Shown here piece after piece: positions 1 to 7,995 of a DNA stretch of 64,000 nt. The notes under the pieces were generated by a model that worked only from the letters and a program-made list of their open reading frames with translations, did no database searches and had not been told where the DNA came from. Each line of letters begins with the position of its first letter. Position 1 is the first letter of the stretch. This stretch comes from Thermaerobacter sp. FW80 (GTDB taxonomy: Bacteria > Bacillota > Sulfobacillia > Thermaerobacterales > Thermaerobacteraceae): NCBI RefSeq assembly GCF_004634385.1, contig NZ_CP037895.1:1463245-1527244 (forward strand), written 5' to 3'. Position numbers and translations under genes: made by a program.

Positions 1-1
1 G

Positions 2-658
2 TTCGTCCCGGTGTTGGTGTGGCCCGAGCGGCTGATAGGGCACCCCCTGGCGCTGCACACCCTGTTGCGGCTCGTCGAGGAGTTCCTGGTCCTGGCCGTC
101 CTGCCCGTGACCGTGTCCCTGTGGGCGGACGTGGAGGGGCGGCGGCCGGGACTCTGGCGGGCGCTGCCGTTTCGCCGGACGGTGGTCGTGCTAGAGCGGA
201 TCGGCTTGGCGCTGGCGACCTACCTCCTGGTCGCCCTCGGGATGACCACCGTGGCCGTTCTCCGGCTGGCCCCAGCCGGGGGAGCCCCCTGGGGGACCGG
301 CCTACGGGCGGTGGGCCTCGCGCTGCCCGCCGCGGCCTGGCTCGGCGCTCTGGCAGCCTTGGTGGCCGTGCTCGTCCGGACCCCGGTGGCCGGCGCCGGG
401 GCGGCCGTGGCCTGGTGGGCGCTGGAGGCCGTCACCCGCGGCGACCTCACCGGGTCGCTCTACCTCTTCGCGGCCAGTGGCGGCTTGCGCGCGGCCGGGG
501 TCGATCCCGCTGCCATCGTGGAAGCCCTGGCCCTGGGACAGCCGCTGCCGCCCGCCTTGGTCGCGAACCGCTGGGCGCTGGTGGGCCTGGCTGGCCTGGC
601 GGCGCTGGCGACGGCCGAACGCTACCGGAGGAACGAGCGGTTCCTCCGTCAAGGATGA
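2..658 (+). CDS. Polytopic membrane protein, 5' end outside the window (ABC-2 permease-like)
   Basis: The frame is open to the left edge, so the first in-window GTG (position 11) need not be the true start. About 219 residues are visible. Several hydrophobic stretches (around residues 20-40, 64-85, 100-128, 133-145 and 190-205) alternate with short Arg-rich loops, as in the half of an ABC-2-type permease or a similar integral membrane protein. No catalytic motif is visible. It ends just before the leader of the serine operon and is not part of it, because a new promoter follows. The permease family assignment is a guess from the hydrophobic pattern only. Confidence 0.45.
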   Translation, partial: FVPVLVWPERLIGHPLALHTLLRLVEEFLVLAVLPVTVSLWADVEGRRPGLWRALPFRRTVVVLERIGLALATYLLVALGMTTVAVLRLAPAGGAPWGTGLRAVGLALPAAAWLGALAALVAVLVRTPVAGAGAAVAWWALEAVTRGDLTGSLYLFAASGGLRAAGVDPAAIVEALALGQPLPPALVANRWALVGLAGLAALATAERYRRNERFLRQG

Positions 659-769
659 CGCGATGACGCGGGGCCTCGCGAGCTATGGAGGCACGTCCGC
701 GAATGCCGCGCTGTCGAAAGATCGATTCCGGACGCCGACGAACATTCGCAAAATCCCCGCGACGCCGCC

Positions 770-798
770 TTGCCTGGCCGGGGCGCCTGTGCTAGAAT
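770..798 (+). promoter_or_regulatory. Sigma-A-type promoter of the serine operon leader
   Basis: TTGCCT (770-775) and TAGAAT (793-798) are separated by exactly 17 bases. Transcription would start near 805, just ahead of the T-box leader. Confidence 0.7.
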
Positions 799-804
799 CC
801 CGCC

Positions 805-1140
805 CAAACCTGAACGATGGTCGAGGCGCCGTTGAAGGGGCTAGTACCCTGCTGACGCTGCCGCCAGAGAGCCGGCGGACGGTGCGAGCCGGTGGGGCGG
901 GCAGGGGAATCCACCCCGGAGGTGGCCCCGAGGGTCCGGCAGGGATCGGAAGGGGTCCGGCAGGCCGCCGTTAACGGCCGAGAGGGGGCCTCGCCACCGG
1001 GCGGGCGCCGGCCGGCAGCGAAGGGCATCCATCGGGCGGATGCCGGTCGCGAGCCGCCCGGTCCGATGCGCGCGAGGTCAAGCGGGGTGGCACCGCGGGT
1101 GAGAACCCGTCCCGGAAGGGACGGGTTCTCGTGTTTTCCT
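805..1140 (+). promoter_or_regulatory. T-box riboswitch, serine-specific (tRNA-Ser)
   Basis: The T-box core TGGCACCGCG lies at 1088-1097 within a GC-rich antiterminator (about 1080-1099). Upstream, AGAGAGCCGGCGG...GTGCGAGCCGG (about 863-893) matches the distal part of a T-box Stem I. On its 3' side GAATCC (907-912) presents a UCC serine specifier at 910-912. The variable T-box base is C, which pairs with the G discriminator base of bacterial tRNA-Ser. Uncharged tRNA-Ser should stabilise the antiterminator and allow reading into the aminotransferase and serA genes. The pieces are seen in sequence; specificity is inferred from specifier, discriminator pairing and the serine genes downstream. 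Confidence 0.88.
1101..1137 (+). terminator. T-box leader intrinsic terminator
   Basis: A perfect 13-bp inverted repeat, GAGAACCCGTCCC (1101-1113) and GGGACGGGTTCTC (1118-1130), has a GGAA loop and is followed by GTGTTTT. It is the alternative fold to the T-box antiterminator. The 350 bases from here to the aminotransferase start are GC-rich and hold no recognisable gene. Confidence 0.88.
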
Positions 1141-1489
1141 GCCCCGTTGCCGGCCCGTCGCCGCGGGCCGCGCGGGCCGGAACGTCCCTTCCGGGCCCCC
1201 TGGCCTGACGTGCCGGAGGCTCGGCTGCAAGGGGCTGTGCGGGCCAAGACGTCCCCTCCCGGGCCCCCCTTCGCGTGCGGTGGTCGGGGCGGGTCCGGGA
1301 GCGGCGCTCGGGATCGCGTCTCGAGGCGCGACCCGGCGTTCTGGGGCCTGCTGCGGGGGCGTAGTCCCCCCGGTCTCCCGCGCCCCGGGGTCCGACCCGG
1401 TACGCGGCGCGCGGCGTTGCCGGGGGATCGCGAGGGTGCTTCGACCGTCCGGGCACCGCTGCCCGGCTCGCCCAAAGGAGGGTGTCGCC

Positions 1490-3016
1490 ATGCACCAGCC
1501 GCTGGAGAGGGTGGCCGGAGCCTTCTCCGCCCAGCCGGCCGCGGGACCGGCCGGCGAGACCGACGCCGAGCGGGTCGACAGGCGTCGTCGCGAGCCGGTT
1601 CGTCCGGCGAAGGTGTTCCTGTCGCCGGGACCCACCGCCGTCCCCGATGAGGTGCGGGCCGCCTGTGGCCGGCAGGTGGTCCTGCACCGCAGCCGCGAGT
1701 TCGACCGGGTCAGCGGCTTCGTGCTGGAGGGGCTGCGCCGGCTCTTCCGCACCGAGGGCCGGGTGGTGGTGTTCCCCTGCTCGGGCACGGGTGCCCTGGA
1801 GGCGGCGGTGGTCAACACCCTGTCGCCGGGGGACCGGGTGCTGGCGGTGGTGATGGGCCTGTTCGGCGACCGCTTCGCCGCCATCGCCGAGGCGTACGGG
1901 CTCGCTGTCGACCGCCTGGAAGTCCCGTGGGGGCAGGTCCCCACGGTGGAGCAGGTCGTGGCGCGTCTGCGGGGCGGCGCCCGGCCCTACCACGCCGTGT
2001 TGCTCACCCATTCGGAGACCTCCACCGGCGCCTTGCTGCCCCTGGACCGGCTGGTGCCGGCCATCCGCGAGGCGGCCCCGGAGACCCTGGTGCTGGTCGA
2101 CATGGTGAGCTCCTTCGCCGCGGTGCCCGTGGCCATGGACGCGTGGGGCATCGACGTGGCGGTCACCGGCTCCCAGAAGGCGCTGATGACCCCGCCCGGC
2201 CTGGGCATCGTCGCCCTGGGGCCGCGGGCCCTGGAGGCGGTGGAACGGGCGCGCCTGCCCCGGTTCACCTGGGACCTGCGCCCGTACCTGGCCGGGGACG
2301 GGGACTTCCCCTACACGCCGGCCGTCACCCTGTGGTTCGGCCTGCAGGCAGCGCTGGAGCGCATCGCCGCGGAGGGGGAGGAGAACGTCTACCGCCGGCA
2401 CCGGCTGCTCTCGGCCATGGTGCGGGCAGGGGTGCGGGCGCTGGGCCTGGAGCCCCTGGTCCGGGACGAGGACGCCTCGCCCACGGTCACGGCGGTGCTC
2501 CTCCCCGCCGGGATTCGGCCCGCCGAGGTGATCCGTCACCTGGAGGACGAACACGGCGTGGTGGTGGTCAGCGCCCAGGGCCGGCTCAAGGACCGGGCCT
2601 TCCGCATCGGCCACATGGGGGCGGTGAGCCCGGCCGACGTGCTGGCCGGCATGGCCGCCTTCGACGCGGTGCTGGCGCCCGCGCTGGCGGAGGCGGAGCC
2701 CCGGGACGCGGGCCCGGGCCGGCATCCGGGTGCCGCGGGGGCTCGTTCCGCTGCCGCCGGTCCAGGGGGCGCCGGAGAGGCGCGGGGCACGGCCGCGGCG
2801 GTGGGGGGCGCCCCGTCGGCAGCGCCGGCGCGGGCGGGCACCGGCAGCGCCTGGGCCGCGGCCCAGGCGGTGTGGGAGGCCTTCCGCCAGCAATCGTCGT
2901 CCGGCGCGGGGGACGCGGCCGCGTCGGCCGGTTCGTCCCCGGTCACGGCGTCCCGCCGGGGCCGCACGGGATCCGCCGCAGCCGCCGCGGGCGATGCCGG
3001 GGAGGTGGGCGCATGA
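1490..3016 (+). CDS. Class V PLP-dependent aminotransferase (serine/phosphoserine-type)
   Basis: 508 residues. A PLP aminotransferase of the serine-pyruvate/alanine-glyoxylate branch of class V: SPGPT motif near the N-terminus (about residue 45), SGTGALE cofactor-binding segment, SETSTG and VDMVSS segments, and the Schiff-base lysine in VTGSQKALM (K230). The ATG at 1490 is chosen because AAAGGAGGG lies 7 bases upstream and homology starts soon after it. The last 100 or so residues are Ala/Gly-rich low complexity absent from relatives and contain a copy of the CCGGTTCGTCC motif; another copy lies near residue 36. Its stop overlaps the serA start (ATGA). Lying under a serine T-box and next to serA, it probably performs the 3-phosphohydroxypyruvate to phosphoserine step (SerC role) or serine-linked transamination; substrate is inferred. 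Confidence 0.87.
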   Translation: MHQPLERVAGAFSAQPAAGPAGETDAERVDRRRREPVRPAKVFLSPGPTAVPDEVRAACGRQVVLHRSREFDRVSGFVLEGLRRLFRTEGRVVVFPCSGTGALEAAVVNTLSPGDRVLAVVMGLFGDRFAAIAEAYGLAVDRLEVPWGQVPTVEQVVARLRGGARPYHAVLLTHSETSTGALLPLDRLVPAIREAAPETLVLVDMVSSFAAVPVAMDAWGIDVAVTGSQKALMTPPGLGIVALGPRALEAVERARLPRFTWDLRPYLAGDGDFPYTPAVTLWFGLQAALERIAAEGEENVYRRHRLLSAMVRAGVRALGLEPLVRDEDASPTVTAVLLPAGIRPAEVIRHLEDEHGVVVVSAQGRLKDRAFRIGHMGAVSPADVLAGMAAFDAVLAPALAEAEPRDAGPGRHPGAAGARSAAAGPGGAGEARGTAAAVGGAPSAAPARAGTGSAWAAAQAVWEAFRQQSSSGAGDAAASAGSSPVTASRRGRTGSAAAAAGDAGEVGA

Positions 3017-4857
3017 CGCGCAAGCCCCGGGTGGTGGTCGCCGACCCGCTCCCCCGGGACGGGCTGGCCTTGCTGGACGAACACTGCCAGGTGATCGACG
3101 CCGCCGGAGCCAGCACCGAGACCTTGCGGCGCGAACTGCTGCCCGAGGCCGACGCCCTGATCGTCCGCAGCCGGGTCAAGGTCACCGCCGACCTCATCGC
3201 TGCTGCGCCGCGGCTGCGGGTCATCGGCCGGGCCGGGGTGGGGGTCGACAACATCGACCTCGATGCCGCCACGGAGCGGGGCATCGTCGTGGTCAACGTG
3301 GCCGACGGCAACACCGTGGCCGTGGCCGAGCACGTGTTCGCCCTGCTCCTCGCCCTGGTGCGGCGGCTGCTCCCCGCCGCCGCGTCCCTGCGCGAGGGCC
3401 GCTGGGAGCGGTCCCGCTGGGTGGGAGAGGAGCTGCGCGGCAAGGTCATGGGGCTCGTCGGCTTCGGCCGCATCGGCCAGGAGGTGGCCCACCGGGCCCG
3501 CGCCTTCGGGATGGCGGTGCTGGCCTGCGACCCCTACGTGCCGGAGGGCCGCATCCGGGAGCTGGGCGCCGAGCCGGTGGACCTCGGGACGCTGCTGGCC
3601 CGGGCCGACGTGGTCAGCATCCACACGCCGCTGACCGACGCCACCCGCAACCTGATCGACGCGGCGGCGCTGGCCCGCATGCGTCCCGGCGCCTATCTCA
3701 TCAACACCGCCCGGGGCGGGATCGTGGACGAACAAGCCCTCTACCAGGCGTTGGTCGAGGGCCGGCTGGCGGGGGCGGGGCTCGACGTCTTCGCCACGGA
3801 ACCGCCGGGGGAGAGCCCGCTGCTGACCCTGCCCAATGTGGTGGCCACACCCCATCTGGGCGGGTCGACCCGGGAGGCCCAGGCGTACAACGCCCGGGCC
3901 ATCGCCGAGCAGGTCCTACGGGCCCTGCGGGGACAGCCGGTGCGGGGGGCGGTCAACCTGCCGCGCCTGTCGGACAGCGACTGGCATGCGGCGGGGCCCC
4001 TGGCCCCCGTGGCCGAGCTGGTCGGCCTGATCTATCGCGAGGGGCTGGGCGGGCCACTGGAGGACCTGGAGCTGCGGGTGGCGGCCCGCGACCTCCCGTC
4101 GGAACGGGGGTTCGAGCTCCTGGCCGGGGCGGCCCTGAAGGGCTTGCTGGCCGGCGTGGTCGACGGGCCCGTCAACACGGTCAACGCCCCGGTCCTGGCC
4201 GCGCGGCGCGGTCTGTCCCTGCGCTGGCGCAGCGAGCGCCACCCGGACCTGCCCGTGCCGGTGGTCGAACTGGCCGGGGGGCGGGCGGTCCGCCGGGCGG
4301 TGGCGGGCAGCCTCACCCCCGAGGGCTTGCCGCGGCTGGTCCACCTGGACGGGCTGCCCCTGGACATGGTGCCGGCGGCGCGGCTGCTCATGACCCGGCA
4401 CCACGATCGGCCCGGCATGATCGGCAAGGTGGGCAGCCTGCTCGGTGCCCGGGAGATCAACATCGCCGCCATGCAGGTGGCGCGCCGGCAGGTCCGGGGC
4501 GAGGCGATCATGGTCCTGGCCCTCGACGATCCGGTGCCCGCGGCGCTGCTGGACGAGATCCGCCGCCTGCCGGGGATGGGGGAGGCGCGGCTGGTGGAGA
4601 TCCCGCCGGCCTTGCTCGCGCCCGTGCCGTCGCCGACGGTGGGTGGCGCAGCGGCCGCCGACGCGGGACGGCAGGGAAGCGGTCTTGGACGGGGACCGGG
4701 ACGACTCGCCGGCGGCATCGGCCGGGAGGCGGGGACGCGGCCGGCGACGGGGTGGGACGAAGCCGGCGCCCCGCTCCGCGGGGACGAGGACGCCGGGGAG
4801 GGGCCCCCGCAGGCGCGGCCCGACCGTCCCGGCGCCGCGCGGGAGCGGGCCAGCTAG
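3013..4857 (+). CDS. serA: D-3-phosphoglycerate dehydrogenase
   Basis: 614 residues; catalyses NAD-dependent oxidation of 3-phosphoglycerate, the first step of serine synthesis. Substrate-binding domain with GRAGVGVDNID, NAD-binding GFGRIG (150-155), catalytic Arg in NTARGG (R234) and His in TPHLGG (H281), an intervening allosteric substrate-binding-type domain (about 320-450), and a C-terminal ACT domain (about 457-531, HHDRPGMIGKVG). This is the long SerA form. Residues 532-614 are an Arg/Gly/Ala-rich tail that is not part of the family. The ATG overlaps the upstream stop by four bases, so the two genes are translationally coupled and share the serine T-box. Confidence 0.95.
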   Translation: MTRKPRVVVADPLPRDGLALLDEHCQVIDAAGASTETLRRELLPEADALIVRSRVKVTADLIAAAPRLRVIGRAGVGVDNIDLDAATERGIVVVNVADGNTVAVAEHVFALLLALVRRLLPAAASLREGRWERSRWVGEELRGKVMGLVGFGRIGQEVAHRARAFGMAVLACDPYVPEGRIRELGAEPVDLGTLLARADVVSIHTPLTDATRNLIDAAALARMRPGAYLINTARGGIVDEQALYQALVEGRLAGAGLDVFATEPPGESPLLTLPNVVATPHLGGSTREAQAYNARAIAEQVLRALRGQPVRGAVNLPRLSDSDWHAAGPLAPVAELVGLIYREGLGGPLEDLELRVAARDLPSERGFELLAGAALKGLLAGVVDGPVNTVNAPVLAARRGLSLRWRSERHPDLPVPVVELAGGRAVRRAVAGSLTPEGLPRLVHLDGLPLDMVPAARLLMTRHHDRPGMIGKVGSLLGAREINIAAMQVARRQVRGEAIMVLALDDPVPAALLDEIRRLPGMGEARLVEIPPALLAPVPSPTVGGAAAADAGRQGSGLGRGPGRLAGGIGREAGTRPATGWDEAGAPLRGDEDAGEGPPQARPDRPGAARERAS

Positions 4858-4883
4858 GCCGCTCCCCGCGGTTCGCTGGTTCC

Positions 4884-5027
4884 CGGGACGCCGTAGACGC
4901 GGCAGCTGCCGCCCGGGACCCGGGACGCCGCAGGCGCGGCAGCTGCCGACCGGGACCCGGGATGCTGCGGGCGCAGCCGCTGCCGCCCGGGTCCGGGGAT
5001 GCCGGCGCAGCCGGCCGCTGCCTGGGA
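4884..5027. repeat. Degenerate tandem repeat, about four 36-37 bp units
   Basis: Units begin near 4884, 4921, 4958 and 4994 and share CGGGACGCCG, GCGGCAGCTGCCG and CCGGGACC blocks; the first two are nearly identical, the last two diverged. It lies directly after serA, outside any convincing gene. Confidence 0.75.
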
Positions 5028-5103
5028 TTGCCTGCTCGGTAGGTCGGGCCGCCGTCCGCGGATCCCCGGGTTGCAGTCGGCGCAGTCGCTGCCACGGCGA
5101 CGA

Positions 5104-5127
5104 GGCGGGCCCGCGAAGGGGCCCGCC
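5104..5127. terminator. GC hairpin between convergent serA and a small membrane gene
   Basis: GGCGGGCCC (5104-5112) and GGGCCCGCC (5119-5127) form a perfect 9-bp stem with a 6-base loop. There is no U-tract on either strand. It probably ends transcription from both sides. Confidence 0.5.
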
Positions 5128-5213
5128 ACCCGTTCGGTGACAGGGGGTCGGTCGGGCTCGGGCGGTGTACGCCCCGTCGGGCCGGCCCTCCCCCTCCCGT
5201 ACCCAGGGCTCCG

Positions 5214-5342
5214 CTACCGGAACAGGGGGATCACGTAGTTGGCCAGGAAGTAGAGCACCGCCAGGAGCATGATGATCCAGGCCCCGTACTTGATGGCCGT
5301 GGCGCCGGCCCCGTTGCCGGCGCCCTGCCGTTCTCCGTCCAC
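5214..5342 (-). CDS. Small single-span membrane protein, 42 residues
   Basis: Short reading frame with a good ribosome site (GGGGAGGGA, about 6 bases before a GTG start). It has a polar Gly/Ala-rich N-terminus followed by one hydrophobic helix (WIIMLLAVLYFLANYVIPLF) running almost to the C-terminus. Longer in-frame starts exist but have poorer signals. Function unknown; tail-anchored small proteins of this size are common in Firmicutes. It lies alone, convergent with serA. Confidence 0.6.
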   Translation of the reverse strand: MDGERQGAGNGAGATAIKYGAWIIMLLAVLYFLANYVIPLFR

Positions 5343-5454
5343 GGCGCGTCCCTCCCCGGGAGCCCGGCCCTGCGCGTCGGTTGCGTTTCCCGACGAAGGG
5401 CAGGATTCGTCGGGTGCCTTCGCCAAAAAGGATGGCGATCCAGGGCGAGCTTCA

Positions 5455-5709
5455 CTCACCGGGGGCCTGGCGAAGCTCCGGGACCAGCTGGCAGGCACCC
5501 TCTCTGGCGGCGAACAGCAGATCTTCCGGTTCGTCCGGGAGATCGCCGCCCAGGGCGTGACGATCCTGCTGGTGGAGCAGAACGTGTACCACACCCTGCA
5601 GGTCGCCGACTACGCCTATGTCCTGGAGACCGGTCGGCTCGTGCTGGAAGGGCCGGCGCAGGCGCTGCGCGAGAACGAGCACGTGCGCCGGGCCTACCTG
5701 GGCGGCTGA
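5455..5709 (+). pseudogene. livF: Remnant of livF, branched-chain amino acid ABC transporter ATPase
   Basis: The frame reads LAGTLSGGEQQ (ABC signature) and then continues directly with IFRFVREIAAQGVTILLVEQN and the usual LivF end (VLETGRLVLEGPA...VRRAYLGG). In LivF proteins about 33 residues, including Walker B and its DEP, lie between these two segments; here they are missing without a frameshift. The N-terminal half with Walker A is also absent. The gene therefore cannot make a working ATPase. A CCGGTTCGTCC copy sits at 5526-5536, just after the internal deletion point. No other liv genes are in the window. Confidence 0.8.
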
Positions 5710-5723
5710 CCCTTGGGAACGGC

Positions 5724-6509
5724 TCAGCGACCCCGGAACACCGGCCGCCGCCGCTCGAGGAAGGACCGCATGCCCTCGCGGCGGTCGTCGGTGGGGACGC
5801 AGGCGGCGTAGAGTTCCAGTTCGCGGCGGCGGCCCTCCTCCCATCCCAGGGAACGGCTGGCGCGGACGGCCTGCTTGACTTGCCGCACGGCGATGGGGGC
5901 GTTGGCGGCGATCACGGCGGCCAGCTCGAGGGCGCGCGTCACCACGCGCTCCGGCTCGGTGACCTCGGTGACCAGCCCGATGCGCCGGGCGGTCTCGACG
6001 TCGATGATCTCGCCGGTCATGATCAGCCGGTTGGCCCACGCCTCGCCCACCACCCGCGGCAGGATCTGGGTGGCGCCACCGCCGGGCATGATGCCCCGGG
6101 TGACCTCCGGCAGCCCGAACCGCGCGTCGGCCGCCGCCACGATGAAGTCGCAATTCAGCGCGATCTCGAAGCCGCCCGCCAGGCAATAGCCCCGCACCGC
6201 CGCGATCACCGGCACGGGAGTCTCCGCCACCGCTCGGAACATGCGCTGGAAGACGTGGTGCTGGGCGAACCAGGCCTGTTCGTCCAGCGTGGCCCGCTCC
6301 TTCAGGTCGGCACCGGTGCAGAAGGCCCGCTCGCCGGCGCCGCAGAGCACCACCGCCCTGAGGTCGGTGCGCCGGTGCAGGTCCTCGAAGCAGGCGGCGA
6401 GCCCCTGCGCCATGGCGGTGTCGAAGGCGTTCATCCGCTCGGGCCGGTTGAGTCGCACCAGGGCCACGTCGCGCTGGGGCCACTCCAGCTGGACATGGGT
6501 GCCCTCCAC
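5724..6509 (-). CDS. Enoyl-CoA hydratase/isomerase family protein
   Basis: 261 residues, normal length for a single-domain crotonase. Oxyanion-hole segments CTGADLKER and VRGYCLAGGFEIALNCD and the LPEVTRGIMPGGGATQILPR segment with the conserved Glu are all present. Such enzymes hydrate enoyl-CoA in fatty acid or branched-chain acyl-CoA degradation. The GTG at 6509 is chosen because GGATGGAGGTG precedes it and residues upstream are low complexity. It is convergent with the livF remnant, perhaps the rest of a branched-chain catabolic locus. Exact substrate unknown. Confidence 0.88.
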   Translation of the reverse strand: MEGTHVQLEWPQRDVALVRLNRPERMNAFDTAMAQGLAACFEDLHRRTDLRAVVLCGAGERAFCTGADLKERATLDEQAWFAQHHVFQRMFRAVAETPVPVIAAVRGYCLAGGFEIALNCDFIVAAADARFGLPEVTRGIMPGGGATQILPRVVGEAWANRLIMTGEIIDVETARRIGLVTEVTEPERVVTRALELAAVIAANAPIAVRQVKQAVRASRSLGWEEGRRRELELYAACVPTDDRREGMRSFLERRRPVFRGR

Positions 6510-6891
6510 GACGGTCCACCTCCATCCCACCCGGTCTGCCCAAGGCGGATCGGATCCCGGGGACCTGGCCCCGGCGGCGACCGGCCCGCGGGGCCGGTCG
6601 CCGCCCCTCCGGGGTCGAGGCGTCTGGATGAGGACGGGGCGAGACGGCTCCCGACGGAAGAGGAGTTCCATGGCCGGAAGGGCCGCCCCTGCCGGGCGGC
6701 CCGCCACTCCCGGCGCTGCGAAACCGCCCATCCGCGGCGCGTGCGACCGCGCGGGTCGCCACGCCCCGTCTCCCCGCAGGGGCGGTGCGCAGGGGCCGGG
6801 TTCGTCCCGTTCGCCGGTTCCGCCGGATCGGCCCGCTCGGACGTCGTCCTGCGCGGGCGTGGCGCCGCTCGTCGGCGCCGGGAGCGCCGGT
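6510..6891. other. Intergenic stretch without a gene; contains a 9-bp GC hairpin
   Basis: No credible gene seen. GGGCCGCCC (6680-6688) and GGGCGGCCC (6694-6702) form a perfect stem with a CTGCC loop, about 190 bases past the femX-like stop, a possible end of that minus-strand transcript. A near copy of the dispersed motif (CCGGGTTCGTCC) lies at about 6797. Confidence 0.5.
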
Positions 6892-7995
6892 CTACTCGGC
6901 GTCGGCCGGCGATGGGGCGGCGCGCCGGCGCCGCAGGAGCCGCAGCAGGCGGCGACGGGCCGCGAAGGCGCCGCGGAAGGCCCAGTAGCGCAGGGGCGCG
7001 AACACCCGCTCGAACTCGCCCACGTACTCGACCAGCTCGGCGCCGAAGCCCTTCTTGAAGCGATACAGCCCGTAGTGGGGATCGGCCGGGTCGAGGTTGC
7101 CGGACACGCCGCGGAAGTCGTAGATCCGGCATCCCTCGGCGATGGCCCAGCGGATCGCCGCCCACTGGGCCGCGTGGCTGGGCATCACCTTGCGGGCCGC
7201 GTAGTCGGTGCCACCGTAGAGGTACCAGACGACGTCGCCACAGCGGAACACCATGACCCCCGCCACCGGCCGACCCTGGTATTCCGCGAGGAAGACGCGC
7301 CCGTGGCCGGGCGCGATCAGATGGCGCCAGAGGGCCTCGTAGTAGGAGAAGGCCCGGATGGCGAAGCGCTGCCGGGCGGCGGTGAGCTGGAGCAGGCGGT
7401 AGAAGGCGGCCAGGTCCTGCTCGCTGGCGGCCGCCCGGGTGGTGACGCCGTGGCGCGCGGCGTAGCGGATGTTGTACCGCGTCTTCGCCTCGAAGCGGGC
7501 CAGGGTCTCCTCGGGGGTCGGGGCCAGCGGGAGGCGCATGACGAACCGCGGTTGCAGGCCCTCGAAGGCCGTGGCCTCCGTCCCGCGGCGAAAGCTCAGC
7601 CGGTCCAGCAGCGCGATGGCGTCCCGGTGCTGGACGGGGATGTCGGGGTCGATGCGCAACATCACCGCCCGGCGGCGCCGGGCCTCGTCCGCCGCCGCCG
7701 CGAGCAGCGCCTCCACCACGGCGCGGTGGCGATAGTCCACCGCCGGGCCCGTCGGCGCGTAGAACACCGCGCCCAGGCCGGGCAGGCGACGGCAGAGGAC
7801 CGTCAGGGCGCCCCGGATGGCCGAGCCGTCGCGGGCGAGGAAGCGCAGGGGCTCCCACCCGGTGGTCCGCTTCACCTCGCCCCAGCCCCACAGCTGCATG
7901 AAGTGGGGCTTGCCGCAAGCGGCCACGGCGCGGTCGTAGGCCTCGCGGTCCGGCTCCCGGGCCGGCTCCACGTGCAGCGAGCGGGGCCGGTTCAT
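6892..7995 (-). CDS. FemAB/FemX-like peptidyltransferase (GNAT fold)
   Basis: 367 residues. Matches the peptidoglycan bridge-forming family: N-terminal FMQLWGWGEVKRTTGW, the PTGPAVDY segment, KTRYNIRYAARHGV in the middle and the second acyltransferase half with YLYGGTDYAARKVMPSHAAQW and the conserved YDFRGV...GLYRFKKGFG end. Family members transfer amino acids from aminoacyl-tRNA to lipid II or related acceptors in the cytoplasm. The ATG at 7995 overlaps the alr stop by four bases (ATGA), so it is coupled to the alanine racemase, consistent with a cell-wall role. The amino acid transferred cannot be read from sequence. Confidence 0.87.
   Translation of the reverse strand: MNRPRSLHVEPAREPDREAYDRAVAACGKPHFMQLWGWGEVKRTTGWEPLRFLARDGSAIRGALTVLCRRLPGLGAVFYAPTGPAVDYRHRAVVEALLAAAADEARRRRAVMLRIDPDIPVQHRDAIALLDRLSFRRGTEATAFEGLQPRFVMRLPLAPTPEETLARFEAKTRYNIRYAARHGVTTRAAASEQDLAAFYRLLQLTAARQRFAIRAFSYYEALWRHLIAPGHGRVFLAEYQGRPVAGVMVFRCGDVVWYLYGGTDYAARKVMPSHAAQWAAIRWAIAEGCRIYDFRGVSGNLDPADPHYGLYRFKKGFGAELVEYVGEFERVFAPLRYWAFRGAFAARRRLLRLLRRRRAAPSPADAE

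Noticed and set aside
5269-5709. Intact small ABC ATPase
   Set aside because: Walker A and Walker B are both missing, so it is treated as a pseudogene.
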